This document shows, piece after piece, positions 8,122 through 16,581 of a DNA stretch of 58,455 bases. A program made the translations under genes and the position numbers. Origin of the DNA: Myxococcota bacterium (GTDB lineage Bacteria > Myxococcota_A > Polyangia > Polyangiales > Houyiibacteriaceae); assembly GCA_020629955.1 (NCBI GenBank), contig JAHDCI010000011.1:1-58455 (forward strand), written 5' to 3'. Within the stretch, counting starts at the first letter, position 1, and every line of letters starts with the position of its first letter. The notes beneath the pieces were generated by a model. It had not been told where the DNA came from. It worked only from the letters and a program-made list of their open reading frames with translations, and made no database searches.

Positions 8122-10205
8122 AGCGTACCTCCGAGAGCGAGCTGATCCTGTTCGGGGACTTCGGCGTTCGTCGGTCGGAGCTGAACGATCACGTGCTCAC
8201 CTGGTAAAATAGGCGTATTCGCTGGCGGAAGCTGGTTCGAAACACGTCCTGCGCCCTCGAGCTGAACACGCAAACCAAGTTCTTGGAGTCGCTCCACGGC
8301 CACACGGGCGGTTGCATTCGCGAGGTCGGGCACGCGAATTTCTCCGCTGGCGAGTTCCGGAAGTTCTTCCTCGAGAGCATCATCTTCGTCGGTCGAAGGA
8401 GCCTCATGTCGACGCGCGGCACGACGCAGACGACGTTCGATTCGAGCAATTCGCCGGCGGCGGCGTTCACGCTGCGCCAAAATCTCTCCGCCGGTGGTCG
8501 CGGGAACACCAAGGTGTCGAAGCGCCGCTTCACCGACGCGGCGAAAAATGGGTCCGGCGACGAGCCCGCCGTAGTGTGCGATGACAGGTTCATCAATGAC
8601 GACACTGATCACCAAACGTGGGTTCTCAGCAGGAACAAACCCGACAAAGCTTGCCACCCATCGGTCATCGGAGTAGCCGCCTCGGGCGTAATCGGCCTTC
8701 TGCGCCGTGCCGGTCTTTCCGGCAACAAGGTACCCGTCAATCGCCGCACGCTCTGCCGTTCCACCAGGACCGGTGACCGCGGTGAGCATATCACCGACCA
8801 AACGCGCGACGTCGCTCGGCACAACCCGGCGGCGCACCTCCCGGCGAGTATGGAGGACGCCCGTCCCATCATCCGAAGATCGAATCAATCTCGGTTCGAC
8901 CAGGGTCCCGCCGTTGGCGATCACGCTCATCGCTGTCGCGAGTTGCGCAGAAGTGACGCTCATCCCCTGACCGAAGGAGATCGTGGCGGCATCCATCTCG
9001 TACCAGCGGCGATAGTCACGCAGAATACCTCTTGCTTCGCCGGGCATCGGCAAGGTCGTCACTTGCCCGAAACCAAAGCGCCGGAAGGCACGATAGAGCC
9101 CACGCCGACCGAGGGAACGACCGATCTGGGCGGTGCCGATATTGCTCGAGTAGGTAAGGATCTGCGCTGGTGTCAGATGATCATGCGGCGTCGTGTCGTG
9201 GATGGTGTACTCATCGATTTCCATTTCGCCGTTCATGCAGTCGATTTGCTGCTCGGGACCGATCGTGCCCCGGGCAAGCGCGGCGGCGACGGTAAACGGT
9301 TTAACCGTCGAGCCAGGCTCGAAGCGATCGGTGATCGCCCGGTTTCGACGATGCGACGCCGGGAACCGACCCGGTACGTTCGGATCGAAGTTTGGATAGT
9401 TCGCGAGTGCGAGAATCTCCCCGGTGTTGGGGTCCATCACGACGACGGATCCAGCCTCGGCCTCAAACGTTTGCGCGCCGAGCGCAAGTTCTCGCTCAGC
9501 AACTCGCTGAATCTCCGCGTCGATCGTCAGAGAAATGTCCTCTCCACGCGCGGCCCGATCATCGAGGAGCTGCTCGGAGAAGACGATTCGTCCGCGTCGG
9601 TCGCGAATGGCTTCTGCGGACTGAGACTCTCCTCGCAGTCGCTGTTCCAGCGAAAGCTCAAGCCCTTCAATTCCAACACCGTCAACATTTGCAAACCCGA
9701 GAATGTGGGAAGCAAGACGCCCATTTGGATAGAATCTTCGCGCTTCTCGGTCGAGATGAACACCCGGAAGGTCCAATTCCCGAACTTGTTGTGCAAGACG
9801 CGGTGTAAGGCGACGCTTAATCCAAGCAAAGTGCCTGGTCTCTCGAGAAAGACGACGTTCGATAACGTCACGATCTACCCCGAGGAGGTGATGAAGTTCC
9901 CGAGCGATCTGCGCCGGGTCTCCTCCAGCTTCATGGATTTCGTGCGGACTCGCCCAGACACTCTCGACGTCCACACTCACCGCAAGTTCGGTCCCGTTTC
10001 GATCGGTAATCGTTCCTCGTTTGGGCGCGAGGCGAACCTGCCGAAGGTATTGATCCTCTGCCATCTCGCGAAGGGACGTTGCGCGATCGATCTGCAGTTC
10101 GTAGGCGCGAACCGCAACGCGGCCGGCCCCGAGCAGAAGGATGCCGAGCAGTACGCTCAAACGTACTTTCACCCATCGTCGACGAGATGGAGAGAGATTC
10201 TTCAA
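8118..10205 (-). CDS. ftsI: class B penicillin-binding protein (division transpeptidase) with PASTA domain
   Basis: The septal DD-transpeptidase crosslinks peptidoglycan in the periplasm. Residues 13-35 form the single membrane anchor, then come the PBP dimerisation domain (APKRGTITDRNG at about 60) and the transpeptidase domain, with the nucleophile S299 in GSTVKPF, SSN at 353-355 and KTGTAQ at 497. The C-terminal 60-70 residues (about 624-680, starting IRVPDLANATARVAV) form one PASTA domain, as in SpoVD/PBP2x-type proteins and unlike E. coli FtsI; this accounts for the 695-aa length. A basic linker of about 45 residues precedes it. The start is TTG at 10205, overlapping the ftsL stop (TTGA). 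Confidence 0.95.
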   Translation of the reverse strand: MKNLSPSRRRWVKVRLSVLLGILLLGAGRVAVRAYELQIDRATSLREMAEDQYLRQVRLAPKRGTITDRNGTELAVSVDVESVWASPHEIHEAGGDPAQIARELHHLLGVDRDVIERRLSRETRHFAWIKRRLTPRLAQQVRELDLPGVHLDREARRFYPNGRLASHILGFANVDGVGIEGLELSLEQRLRGESQSAEAIRDRRGRIVFSEQLLDDRAARGEDISLTIDAEIQRVAERELALGAQTFEAEAGSVVVMDPNTGEILALANYPNFDPNVPGRFPASHRRNRAITDRFEPGSTVKPFTVAAALARGTIGPEQQIDCMNGEMEIDEYTIHDTTPHDHLTPAQILTYSSNIGTAQIGRSLGRRGLYRAFRRFGFGQVTTLPMPGEARGILRDYRRWYEMDAATISFGQGMSVTSAQLATAMSVIANGGTLVEPRLIRSSDDGTGVLHTRREVRRRVVPSDVARLVGDMLTAVTGPGGTAERAAIDGYLVAGKTGTAQKADYARGGYSDDRWVASFVGFVPAENPRLVISVVIDEPVIAHYGGLVAGPIFRRVGEAALRHLGVPATTGGEILAQRERRRRRIARIERRLRRAARRHEAPSTDEDDALEEELPELASGEIRVPDLANATARVAVERLQELGLRVQLEGAGRVSNQLPPANTPILPGEHVIVQLRPTNAEVPEQDQLALGGTL

Positions 10206-10555
10206 CGCACTCTCCCCGACGCGCGGCGGCGCGACGCCCGGCGCTCGCCTGGAACAACCTCTTCAGGCTCCGGCACGTGCATTTCGAGCGCGTTCCGCGC
10301 GATCGATTCAACCCGAACATGATTGCGCAAGGTCGCCGCTTCGAGCGCGAGAACACGCTTCTGTTCAAGCAGATTGCGTTGCTCTCTTCGCGCGGTTCCG
10401 ACCTGAAGCCCTAGCTCCGCAGCACGAAAGCGAATCGCGAGGTGAACGACAAACGCCGCAGACGTCGCGATGACGGCGGCAATCCAAAGCATGAGAAAGC
10501 GAGCGGCGCGGCCGTTTCGTGCTTTTACATCCGAACGAATAACGTTTGATTTCAT
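10202..10555 (-). CDS. ftsL: cell division protein FtsL-like
   Basis: A 117-aa bitopic protein with a short basic cytoplasmic N-terminus, one membrane helix (about residues 18-42) and a heptad-like coiled-coil region (about 45-95) ending in VRVESIARNALEMHVPEPEEVV, which resembles the usual end of FtsL (ARNKLGMVxP). FtsL is poorly conserved, so the call rests on topology, size and position between rsmH and ftsI. FtsL forms the FtsQLB complex that activates FtsWI at the septum. ATG overlaps the rsmH stop (ATGA). Confidence 0.88.
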   Translation of the reverse strand: MKSNVIRSDVKARNGRAARFLMLWIAAVIATSAAFVVHLAIRFRAAELGLQVGTARREQRNLLEQKRVLALEAATLRNHVRVESIARNALEMHVPEPEEVVPGERRASRRRASGRVR

Positions 10556-11463
10556 GCCAAAGCCTCCGAATTTCTCTCTGCGATTCGAAGCTTTGCGGAT
10601 CGAGAACGTGGATTCATATTTCGCTCTTCATCGCTCGCAATAAGCGGTTTTTTGTGAAGACGAATAAGGTGATTGCTGTTCCGAATGGAATGTTTCACGA
10701 TTCGATCTTCGAGCGAATGAAACGAAATGATCGCGGCGCGCCCACCCTCGCGAAGAACGTGCGGCAGCGACATCATCAGATCCTTAAGCTCGTCGAGCTC
10801 TCGGTTCACCGCGATTCGCAGACCTTGGAACGTTCGCGTCGCGGGATCGATTTTGCCGCGCTTGGGGCCAGTCACCCGATGGACCGCACGAATCAGATCC
10901 GACGTGGTCTCCATCTTCCCCTCGTCCAGCGCACGATGAATGCTTCGGGCGATCGGACGCGAGCGTCGTTCCTCCCCATACTCGTAGATCACGTTCGCAA
11001 GCTCGGTGTCGTCCAAGTCCGCGATCAAATCACGTGCGCTGGGTCCCGAGGTTGGGTCCATGCGCATATCGAGCGGACCTTCCCGTCGAAATGAGAAACC
11101 GCGCTCCGCTTCATCAAGTTGGGGGGAGCTCACTCCGAGGTCCGCAACCAGACCGTCGATCGCGTCGATCTCAAGCCGGGAAAGGACGTCGCGAAGCTCA
11201 GATGCGCGAGCGTGTACGCATTGAATGCGCGCTCCGAAACGCTTCAACCGCTCGGTCGCGTTCTCGATGGCATTCGGATCACGATCGATGCCGATCACCA
11301 CGCCGTCGGGACCGCAGCGCTCCAAAAGAGCCTCCGTATGACCGCCGCGACCGAGCGTGACATCGACGTAAACGCCGCCCGCTTTCGGCCGCAAGTGCTC
11401 GACAACTTCCTGAAGAAGTACGGTAACATGGCCATGCGCCTCGCCCTGGTTGAACGACGTCAT
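10552..11463 (-). CDS. rsmH: 16S rRNA m4C1402 methyltransferase RsmH (MraW)
   Basis: RsmH N4-methylates C1402 of 16S rRNA using SAM. The protein (303 aa) starts HVTVLLQEVVEHL and has the SAM-binding DVTLGRGGHTEALL, GIDRDPNAIENA, DLGVSSPQLDEAERGFSF and the C-terminal FHSLEDRIVKH. The open frame extends upstream to 11787, but ATG 11463 overlaps the mraZ stop (ATGA) and gives the normal RsmH N-terminus. The preceding 108 codons lie within mraZ in another frame. Confidence 0.97.
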   Translation of the reverse strand: MTSFNQGEAHGHVTVLLQEVVEHLRPKAGGVYVDVTLGRGGHTEALLERCGPDGVVIGIDRDPNAIENATERLKRFGARIQCVHARASELRDVLSRLEIDAIDGLVADLGVSSPQLDEAERGFSFRREGPLDMRMDPTSGPSARDLIADLDDTELANVIYEYGEERRSRPIARSIHRALDEGKMETTSDLIRAVHRVTGPKRGKIDPATRTFQGLRIAVNRELDELKDLMMSLPHVLREGGRAAIISFHSLEDRIVKHSIRNSNHLIRLHKKPLIASDEERNMNPRSRSAKLRIAERNSEALA

Positions 11464-11912
11464 AGGCCGAGCTCCGCAAGGCGCGCGGCAACGGCAGCCC
11501 GTTCCTGTGGACTCGCCAAGACGCGTTCTCGAATCGCGTCGAAGCGGTCCTGAGCCCAAAGTTCGATATGGCGGCCCATTCCCGCCCAGACGACCTTGTT
11601 CTCGAAGCCGGCATAGGTTCGTAGAGACGCTGGGACCGGAATCCGCCCCATCTTGTCCGGCGTAACCTCGACAGCGCCCGACACGACAAGACGGCGAAGC
11701 ATCGCGACGCTTGCATCGAATTGGGGCAGCGCGGCGAGTTTCGCCTCGAAATCGAGCCATTCCGCCATCGGGTACGCCACCAGACACGGGTCAAGTGCGC
11801 TCGTGAGGATCAAGCGCTGATCTTCGCCTCCGCCGAGAACCTCACGAAAACGCGACGGAAGAGACGTTCGTCCCTTCTTATCGATCGCGTGTTCGTAACG
11901 TCCTCTAAACAA
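11460..11912 (-). CDS. mraZ: transcriptional regulator MraZ (TTG start)
   Basis: MraZ is the AbrB-fold DNA-binding repressor of the dcw cluster. The protein shows two tandem MraZ/SpoVT-AbrB repeats: FRGRYEHAIDKKGRTSLPSRFRE (first) and VTPDKMGRIPVPASLRTYAG (second), each with the family's D-x-K-G/M-R pattern. The longest frame begins at a GTG at 11984, which would add 24 residues with no family match, and that GTG lies inside the direct-repeat operator. TTG at 11912 gives MFRGRYEHAI, the usual MraZ start, and 150 aa, the usual length. It also has a GAGG ribosome-binding site 6 nt upstream. First gene of the operon. Confidence 0.95.
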   Translation of the reverse strand: MFRGRYEHAIDKKGRTSLPSRFREVLGGGEDQRLILTSALDPCLVAYPMAEWLDFEAKLAALPQFDASVAMLRRLVVSGAVEVTPDKMGRIPVPASLRTYAGFENKVVWAGMGRHIELWAQDRFDAIRERVLASPQERAAVAARLAELGL

Positions 11913-11970
11913 CTCTGACCTCGGTTCCGGTGGGAGAGAGCACCGAACTCTCTCCAGGGCGGCAACATTG

Positions 11971-11994
11971 ACACTTCTTGCCACCTTTTACCAC
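11971..11994 (-). promoter_or_regulatory. putative MraZ operator (10-bp direct repeats)
   Basis: On the minus strand, GTGGTAAAAG, GTGGCAAGAA and GTGTCAATGT follow one another with an exact 10-bp period, GTGG or GTGT heading each unit (11994, 11984, 11974). MraZ proteins are known to bind 10-bp-spaced TGGG/GTGG repeats upstream of mraZ. The array starts 6 bp downstream of the predicted -10 box, so binding would cover the transcription start and autorepress the operon. The repeat is seen directly; its use by MraZ is inferred from the family. Confidence 0.8.
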
Positions 11995-11999
11995 CCTCG

Positions 12000-12029
12000 A
12001 ACGTAGGCAGACTGACGATTTTTTGTCAA
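12000..12029 (-). promoter_or_regulatory. sigma70-type promoter of the dcw operon
   Basis: On the minus strand a perfect TTGACA (12029-12024) is separated by 18 bp from TACGTT (12005-12000). The predicted start of transcription, near 11993, falls at the MraZ repeats and about 80 nt before the TTG of mraZ. This is the only convincing promoter seen before the ten-gene cluster. Confidence 0.65.
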
Positions 12030-12513
12030 AGAATGCGCAAAGAGGACTTACAGCATTGAATTGTTTAGATTTTCTGACTTTCCCAGCGGAATTTCGCGAC
12101 GGATCACGCGCGATACCCATCACATGTCAGATCATGCAGAGATCATCGCAAATTTTGTTCATAAGAGGCAATTTTTGAGCAAAAGTAAGCCAGGAGCATG
12201 TTTGACAGACCGCCTCACCGCGGAGTGGGGTCGCCCGGCCCCACTTCGGTGCGATTTGGAGCGGTGGCAAACCCGCCCAGCAGCCGCCGAACCGGTCCAG
12301 CGCCAAAAAGGCAAAACAATTCAATGGAATCAGCCCCCGAAGCAGTGACGTTCACCATTTGAGGTAGAAAGCTGGCTCGCATGCGAAATGGGCGCCTTCT
12401 GGAGCCCGTGATACCGTCGAAGTCCGTCTTCGAGACCCTCACCTGCCATTCCCTAGGAACACGACGCTGCGCGAAACGTTCACGCACGAGGGAAGGCCTG
12501 GTAGACTCCGCCG
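12030..12513. other. intergenic region between divergent mraZ and pyrimidine phosphorylase genes
   Basis: Nothing that looks like a gene. The left part (to about 12180) is AT-richer than the surroundings. At 12221-12230/12239-12248 a 10-bp stem (CGGAGTGGGG with CCCCACTTCG, one G-T pair, 8-nt loop) could form in RNA from either strand, but there is no T-tract, so it is not a clear terminator. No promoter for the plus-strand gene could be assigned confidently. Confidence 0.5.
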
Positions 12514-13857
12514 ATGGCGAAAACGTCTTACCTATCCGAACTCCCCTTCACCGTTCCTCAGCTTATCGCCCAAAAGCGCGATGGCCTGGCGATCGACGCG
12601 GACCACCTGCGCTCTTTCGTGAACGCATACGTCGCCGAGGAGGTCACCGATTACCAAATGGCCGCCTTCGCGATGGCGACCTATTTCCAGGGAATGAGGC
12701 CAGCCGAGACAGCGGCGCTCACACTCGCGATGCGCGACAGCGGCCGGGTCATCGACCTTTCTGGAGTTGAAGGAATCAAGGTCGACAAACACTCAACAGG
12801 TGGTGTCGGCGACAAAGTGAGTATCTGCCTCGCTCCGATCGTCGCCGCGTGCGGGGTACCCGTTCCGATGATCTCCGGACGCGGGCTGGGACATACGGGC
12901 GGCACGCTCGACAAGCTGGAGGCGATCGAGGGTTTTAGGGTCGATGGAAGCGTGAAGCGGTTCCGGAAGCAGCTCTCGAAGATCGGCTGTTCGCTCTTCG
13001 GGCAGACCGGCGAAATCGCTCCCGCTGACCGAAAGCTCTACGCGCTGCGCGACGTCACGGCGACGGTCGAATCGATCCCGCTCATCACGGCTTCCATTTT
13101 GAGTAAGAAACTCGCCGAAGGGATCGATGCGCTCGTACTTGACGTGAAGGTCGGGCGCGGTGCGTTCATGAAAGACCAAGAGAGCGCACGCGCGCTCGCG
13201 AAGTCGATCGTTCGCGTTGGAAAGCTCGCCGGGAAAAAGGTAACGGCGTTCCTCACGCGAATGGATGCACCGCTCGGCAATACGATCGGAAACGCTATCG
13301 AAACCGCGGAGGCGTTTGATGTCCTTCACGGCGAAGGTCCTGAGGACCTGATCGAATGCACCACCCTGCTCGCCGAGGAAATGCTTCGTCTTGGCGGGGT
13401 TGCAAAGACCGCCGCACAAGCACGGAAGCTCGTGCAAGAGGCCATCGCATCCGGGGCAGCGGTCGAGAAGATGCAGCAAATCGTCGCGGCGCAGGGCGGA
13501 GACCCGAAGGTTGTCGCGAAGCCGTCGAAACTGATTCGAGGCGGAACCAAGCGGGTGCCGGTGTTGGCCGCGAAGAGCGGCTTTGTCGGGGATATCGATG
13601 CGCTCGCACTCGGGTATGTCGGAGTAAAAATCGGGGCGGGACGAACACGCTCCGATCAGTCCGTCGACCCGGATGTTGGCATTGTGCTCAAGGCAAAGCC
13701 TGGCGACGCCGTCGAAGAGGGTCAGCCCCTCGCCGAGCTCATCGTCCGAAAGAAGAAGCACGCGGCCGCGGTCATGGACGAGACGGTCAACGCCTTCACG
13801 CTCAGCGCCAGGAAGCCAAAGGAATCTCCCCTCCGGCTGGAAACGATTCGCCGCTAA
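12514..13857 (+). CDS. deoA: thymidine / pyrimidine-nucleoside phosphorylase
   Basis: The enzyme cleaves pyrimidine nucleosides with phosphate in the cytoplasm (nucleoside salvage). The 447-aa protein shows the family signature SGRGLGHTGGTLDKLEAI at about residues 123-140, the phosphate-binding KHSTGGVGDKVS, LDVKVGRGAFMK, and the C-terminal alpha/beta domain with GYVGVKIGAGRTRSDQSVDP. The family includes DeoA (thymidine-specific) and Pdp (uridine and thymidine); I cannot tell which from sequence, so the symbol is provisional. It is divergent from the dcw operon. The ATG follows a poor ribosome-binding site. Confidence 0.9.
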   Translation: MAKTSYLSELPFTVPQLIAQKRDGLAIDADHLRSFVNAYVAEEVTDYQMAAFAMATYFQGMRPAETAALTLAMRDSGRVIDLSGVEGIKVDKHSTGGVGDKVSICLAPIVAACGVPVPMISGRGLGHTGGTLDKLEAIEGFRVDGSVKRFRKQLSKIGCSLFGQTGEIAPADRKLYALRDVTATVESIPLITASILSKKLAEGIDALVLDVKVGRGAFMKDQESARALAKSIVRVGKLAGKKVTAFLTRMDAPLGNTIGNAIETAEAFDVLHGEGPEDLIECTTLLAEEMLRLGGVAKTAAQARKLVQEAIASGAAVEKMQQIVAAQGGDPKVVAKPSKLIRGGTKRVPVLAAKSGFVGDIDALALGYVGVKIGAGRTRSDQSVDPDVGIVLKAKPGDAVEEGQPLAELIVRKKKHAAAVMDETVNAFTLSARKPKESPLRLETIRR

Positions 13858-14069
13858 TCCGCTGAATCGGCAGACGGGTCCGTGAGCTCCGATTCCCGTC
13901 CGCACTCCTCTCCCTATCGGATCTGTCTATCGGGCTTCGATGACCACGATGCCGCATCGTGCACAATCCCGCGGCACTTGCGCGAAAACGCGTTGCCTCC
14001 GTAGCGAGCCGTTGGGTCGGTTCGAACCGGAGATTGCAATCGGCCCGCATCGCGCCCTACCCTTGTTGA

Positions 14070-16331
14070 ATGCTTTGCTTCTCCCGTCCTCAATGGGCGC
14101 TGTCTATTCTCATGCTCGCCGTAGCTGCGTGCCGTCCCGGTGAAGGCATCCCTGGCAAACGCTTCGGCGAGACGTGCGACGAGGAAGACGAATGCCGCGA
14201 AGGGCTCATTTGCAGCGAAGGTCTGTGCACTGGCGAAGCGGATAACGAGCTCGGCGAGACGTGCTTGTTGTCCGTGGATTGCGAAGACGGTCTTCGGTGT
14301 GCAGCTCCGGGAATCTGCCAGGAAGCCGGCGCCGGAGATGTCGACGCACCTTGCAGTGGCTCATTGGATTGTCAGGCCGAGCTGGTTTGCGCACTCGGGC
14401 AAGGCTTCTCGGGACGATGTGCGGAGACCGGAATCTCCGATCGACGACGCGAATGCCAAGACACGCTCGATTGTCTCGCGGGCTTGGTCTGCGAGAGCCA
14501 AGCGCTCGGGTGCGAACCCCCTCGGCCCGACTCAGTCGACCAACCGGTGCTCGGTGCATCAAGCCAAACGGGATGGCTTGGCACGACATGTCTCACCGAA
14601 CCGCTCGAGCCAACGGCGCACTTCTCTCTCGAAGGTTTCGACTTGCTCGCGGGCTCGACAATGCCGGCCTCTGCTGGCGCGCTCGCAGATTTTTTCCGGC
14701 GCCCCTTTCCGATGGACCGAGGCGGGGATAGCCCATGGTTTGGTTTTCCCGTGCCGCGCCCCCCGACTGGCGAAGGAACGCCGGGGCTGCTCGAGCGCTG
14801 GCTAGATTCCGTCTCTCGAACGCGAAGGCTACCGCGCCTCCCGAGCGTTCTCTTCCGCTTCTCAGAGCCATTCGACTTCGATGATATCTCCGAGGAGAAC
14901 GTCCGTTTCGTCAACATCGATCCAGATTCGCCACGCTATGGCACGTCCACCCCCTTCGGATGGTTTCAAACGTCCGGCGATGTGAGCCAGTACGCTTGCG
15001 AGAACTGGCTCTCGATCTTCGCGCAAGATCGCTACCCTCTTGAGGCCGGGACGACTTACGCGGTGCTGCTCCGAAACGGCATCGAAAACCAGGCCGATGA
15101 CGAATTTCTTCGCAGCGAGACGCTCACGGGCCTGCTCCGTGACGCTCGCGGAAGTGAAACGGACGCAAACCTCTATGACGCCTTCGCGCCGCTTCGAACC
15201 TTTCTCGCAGAAGACGATTCCTGGTCCTCAAGCGAAGTTCTAAACGCAGCGGTCTTCACGACTGGAGAGGCGCTGGACCTCCAAGGTCTCCGCAGTGAAA
15301 CCCGGGACCAGACGAGCATCGTTGCTTCGGCCGTGGACTGCGCCGCCGGAAGCTCTCCTTGTTCGTCTCTGGGAACTCGCTGCTCAGCGCCAGCCGGAGG
15401 ACAAGAGCTTCACGCTCTCGTGCGGCTTCCGCGCTGGGTACCCGAAGAAGGTGAGCTCGCGTCCCTTGCAACAGAGGCGTTCGGCTCCGAGGAGGTATGC
15501 GCGATTTGGAACGTTCCCGAAGGCGCTGAATCGCTCGTATGGGTTGCAGGCGGAGACGACTCCCTTCGCCAGGCGCTCTTCGATGAGGGGCTTGCCACAC
15601 TTCATTTCGCCGCGCCTCTTTCCCAAGGGAGAGCCGCTGCCGGAGCGGGCACGCCAGAGGTCGAGTTCTACGATTTCGCAGACCCCGAGCGGACGTTCGG
15701 CGCGGCCATGCAGTGGATCGCCGATACCTTCGCCGCAGCATCGATTGCGGAGACGTCGGAACCCTCGTTTGCGCGGTACGGAGCGTTCGCCGCGGGCATT
15801 GGAACGCGGGGGCTAAGCGCTGCGCTCGGGGACGAGCCCGTGTTCACGTTCGCGGCCCTCGAAGGTGTGCAAGCAAGCACCCGGTCGTTGCTGCAGGACA
15901 AAATGGCTCCCGTGAACCTCCCGCTCGGCATTGGCACCATCAGCGAAGAAGGTTACCCCGATGGGCGCGTTCCGGGGGGCGCTGCACACCCGCTGATGAA
16001 TCTATTCGTGGCGGCGCTCGACCCCGTCGATGGACTGCATCAGGCGCGTCGCCTCCGGCGCACTCCGGCGCTGCATCTTCTGGTGAGTGTGGATACCGAA
16101 GATGCTTCGGGCTCACTTGATGGCGCCCGCACATACGCTCAAGTCGCGAACCTTCCGCATGTCCGGCCCCACGCCGCAGACCTCTCGCTCGGAGATGTCG
16201 ATGGCGGCGTACAGGGCAACCGAGACGGCGGCACCCAAGGGTTGATTTCCGGGTCTGGGACCTACCGCCGCGATGATCTCATTGATTTCATCGCCACCGC
16301 CGCGACAGGCGCCACGCCTGCTCTCCCGTAA
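14070..16331 (+). CDS. large lipoprotein: Cys-rich N-terminal region and lipase-like fold without serine elbow
   Basis: A 753-aa protein with a signal peptide and lipobox V-A-A-C (Cys21), so probably a lipoprotein. Residues about 30-155 contain four Cys-rich units of the Dickkopf-like type (GETCDEEDECREGLICSEGLC and similar). The remainder resembles the N-terminal region of bacterial VolA-type lipases: FRFSEPFDFDDIS, then a DRYPLEAGTTYAVLL strand pair, then AAVFTTGEAL, followed by a possible alpha/beta-hydrolase part. Where a Gly-x-Ser-x-Gly elbow would be expected the sequence reads GIGTRG (576-581), so catalytic activity is doubtful. The homology is from pattern memory only. Convergent with the next gene. 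Confidence 0.7.
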   Translation: MLCFSRPQWALSILMLAVAACRPGEGIPGKRFGETCDEEDECREGLICSEGLCTGEADNELGETCLLSVDCEDGLRCAAPGICQEAGAGDVDAPCSGSLDCQAELVCALGQGFSGRCAETGISDRRRECQDTLDCLAGLVCESQALGCEPPRPDSVDQPVLGASSQTGWLGTTCLTEPLEPTAHFSLEGFDLLAGSTMPASAGALADFFRRPFPMDRGGDSPWFGFPVPRPPTGEGTPGLLERWLDSVSRTRRLPRLPSVLFRFSEPFDFDDISEENVRFVNIDPDSPRYGTSTPFGWFQTSGDVSQYACENWLSIFAQDRYPLEAGTTYAVLLRNGIENQADDEFLRSETLTGLLRDARGSETDANLYDAFAPLRTFLAEDDSWSSSEVLNAAVFTTGEALDLQGLRSETRDQTSIVASAVDCAAGSSPCSSLGTRCSAPAGGQELHALVRLPRWVPEEGELASLATEAFGSEEVCAIWNVPEGAESLVWVAGGDDSLRQALFDEGLATLHFAAPLSQGRAAAGAGTPEVEFYDFADPERTFGAAMQWIADTFAAASIAETSEPSFARYGAFAAGIGTRGLSAALGDEPVFTFAALEGVQASTRSLLQDKMAPVNLPLGIGTISEEGYPDGRVPGGAAHPLMNLFVAALDPVDGLHQARRLRRTPALHLLVSVDTEDASGSLDGARTYAQVANLPHVRPHAADLSLGDVDGGVQGNRDGGTQGLISGSGTYRRDDLIDFIATAATGATPALP

Positions 16332-16419
16332 ACTGGGAAGATATGGCAAAGCAGTGTTCTCGCCCAGGCAGCTCTTGCGATGTTGAAACTGTGAGGGCCC
16401 TTTTCGCGATCCACGCACT

Positions 16420-16581
16420 AGCCCGCATCGGTCACCCGGCTCGTGATAATCGTGCAAGGTTTCGCAATCGTAAGGGAAGTTGTCGGAGCAGCCCATACAG
16501 TCCGTATTGGAGCGAAGAGAACTTTCCTTACGATTGTGAAGGATTGTGCGAGGGTGCGATTCCTGGTGACCGATGCGGGCT
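16420..16581. repeat. 62-bp imperfect inverted repeat with 38-nt spacer
   Basis: Arms 16420-16481 and 16520-16581 are inverted copies with 45 of 62 positions identical and no gaps. The outermost 17 bp and the inner roughly 21 bp are almost identical, and the centre diverges. Read outward, both arms encode a related peptide (N-F-P-Y-D-C-E, five to eight variable residues, P-G-D-R-C-G-L). The repeat sits between the convergent genes ending at 16331 and 16580; the stop codon of the minus-strand gene touches the right arm. It could act as a bidirectional transcription stop, though no T-tract follows. Confidence 0.8.

Noticed and set aside
8283..10322. 679-aa open frame on the plus strand
   Set aside because: It is antisense to the clear ftsI gene over nearly its whole length. 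It has no recognisable domain and atypical composition (Arg/Ser/His-rich), typical of a GC-rich shadow frame.
11913..11984. upstream GTG start of mraZ
   Set aside because: It lies in the direct-repeat operator and adds 24 residues unlike MraZ; the TTG at 11912 has a good ribosome-binding site and gives the normal length.
12221..12248. hairpin as a rho-independent terminator
   Set aside because: Stem is good but no T-tract follows on either strand and there is no gene ending nearby.
12793..13905. 370-aa minus-strand open frame
   Set aside because: Antisense to the pyrimidine phosphorylase gene, whose signatures are strong.
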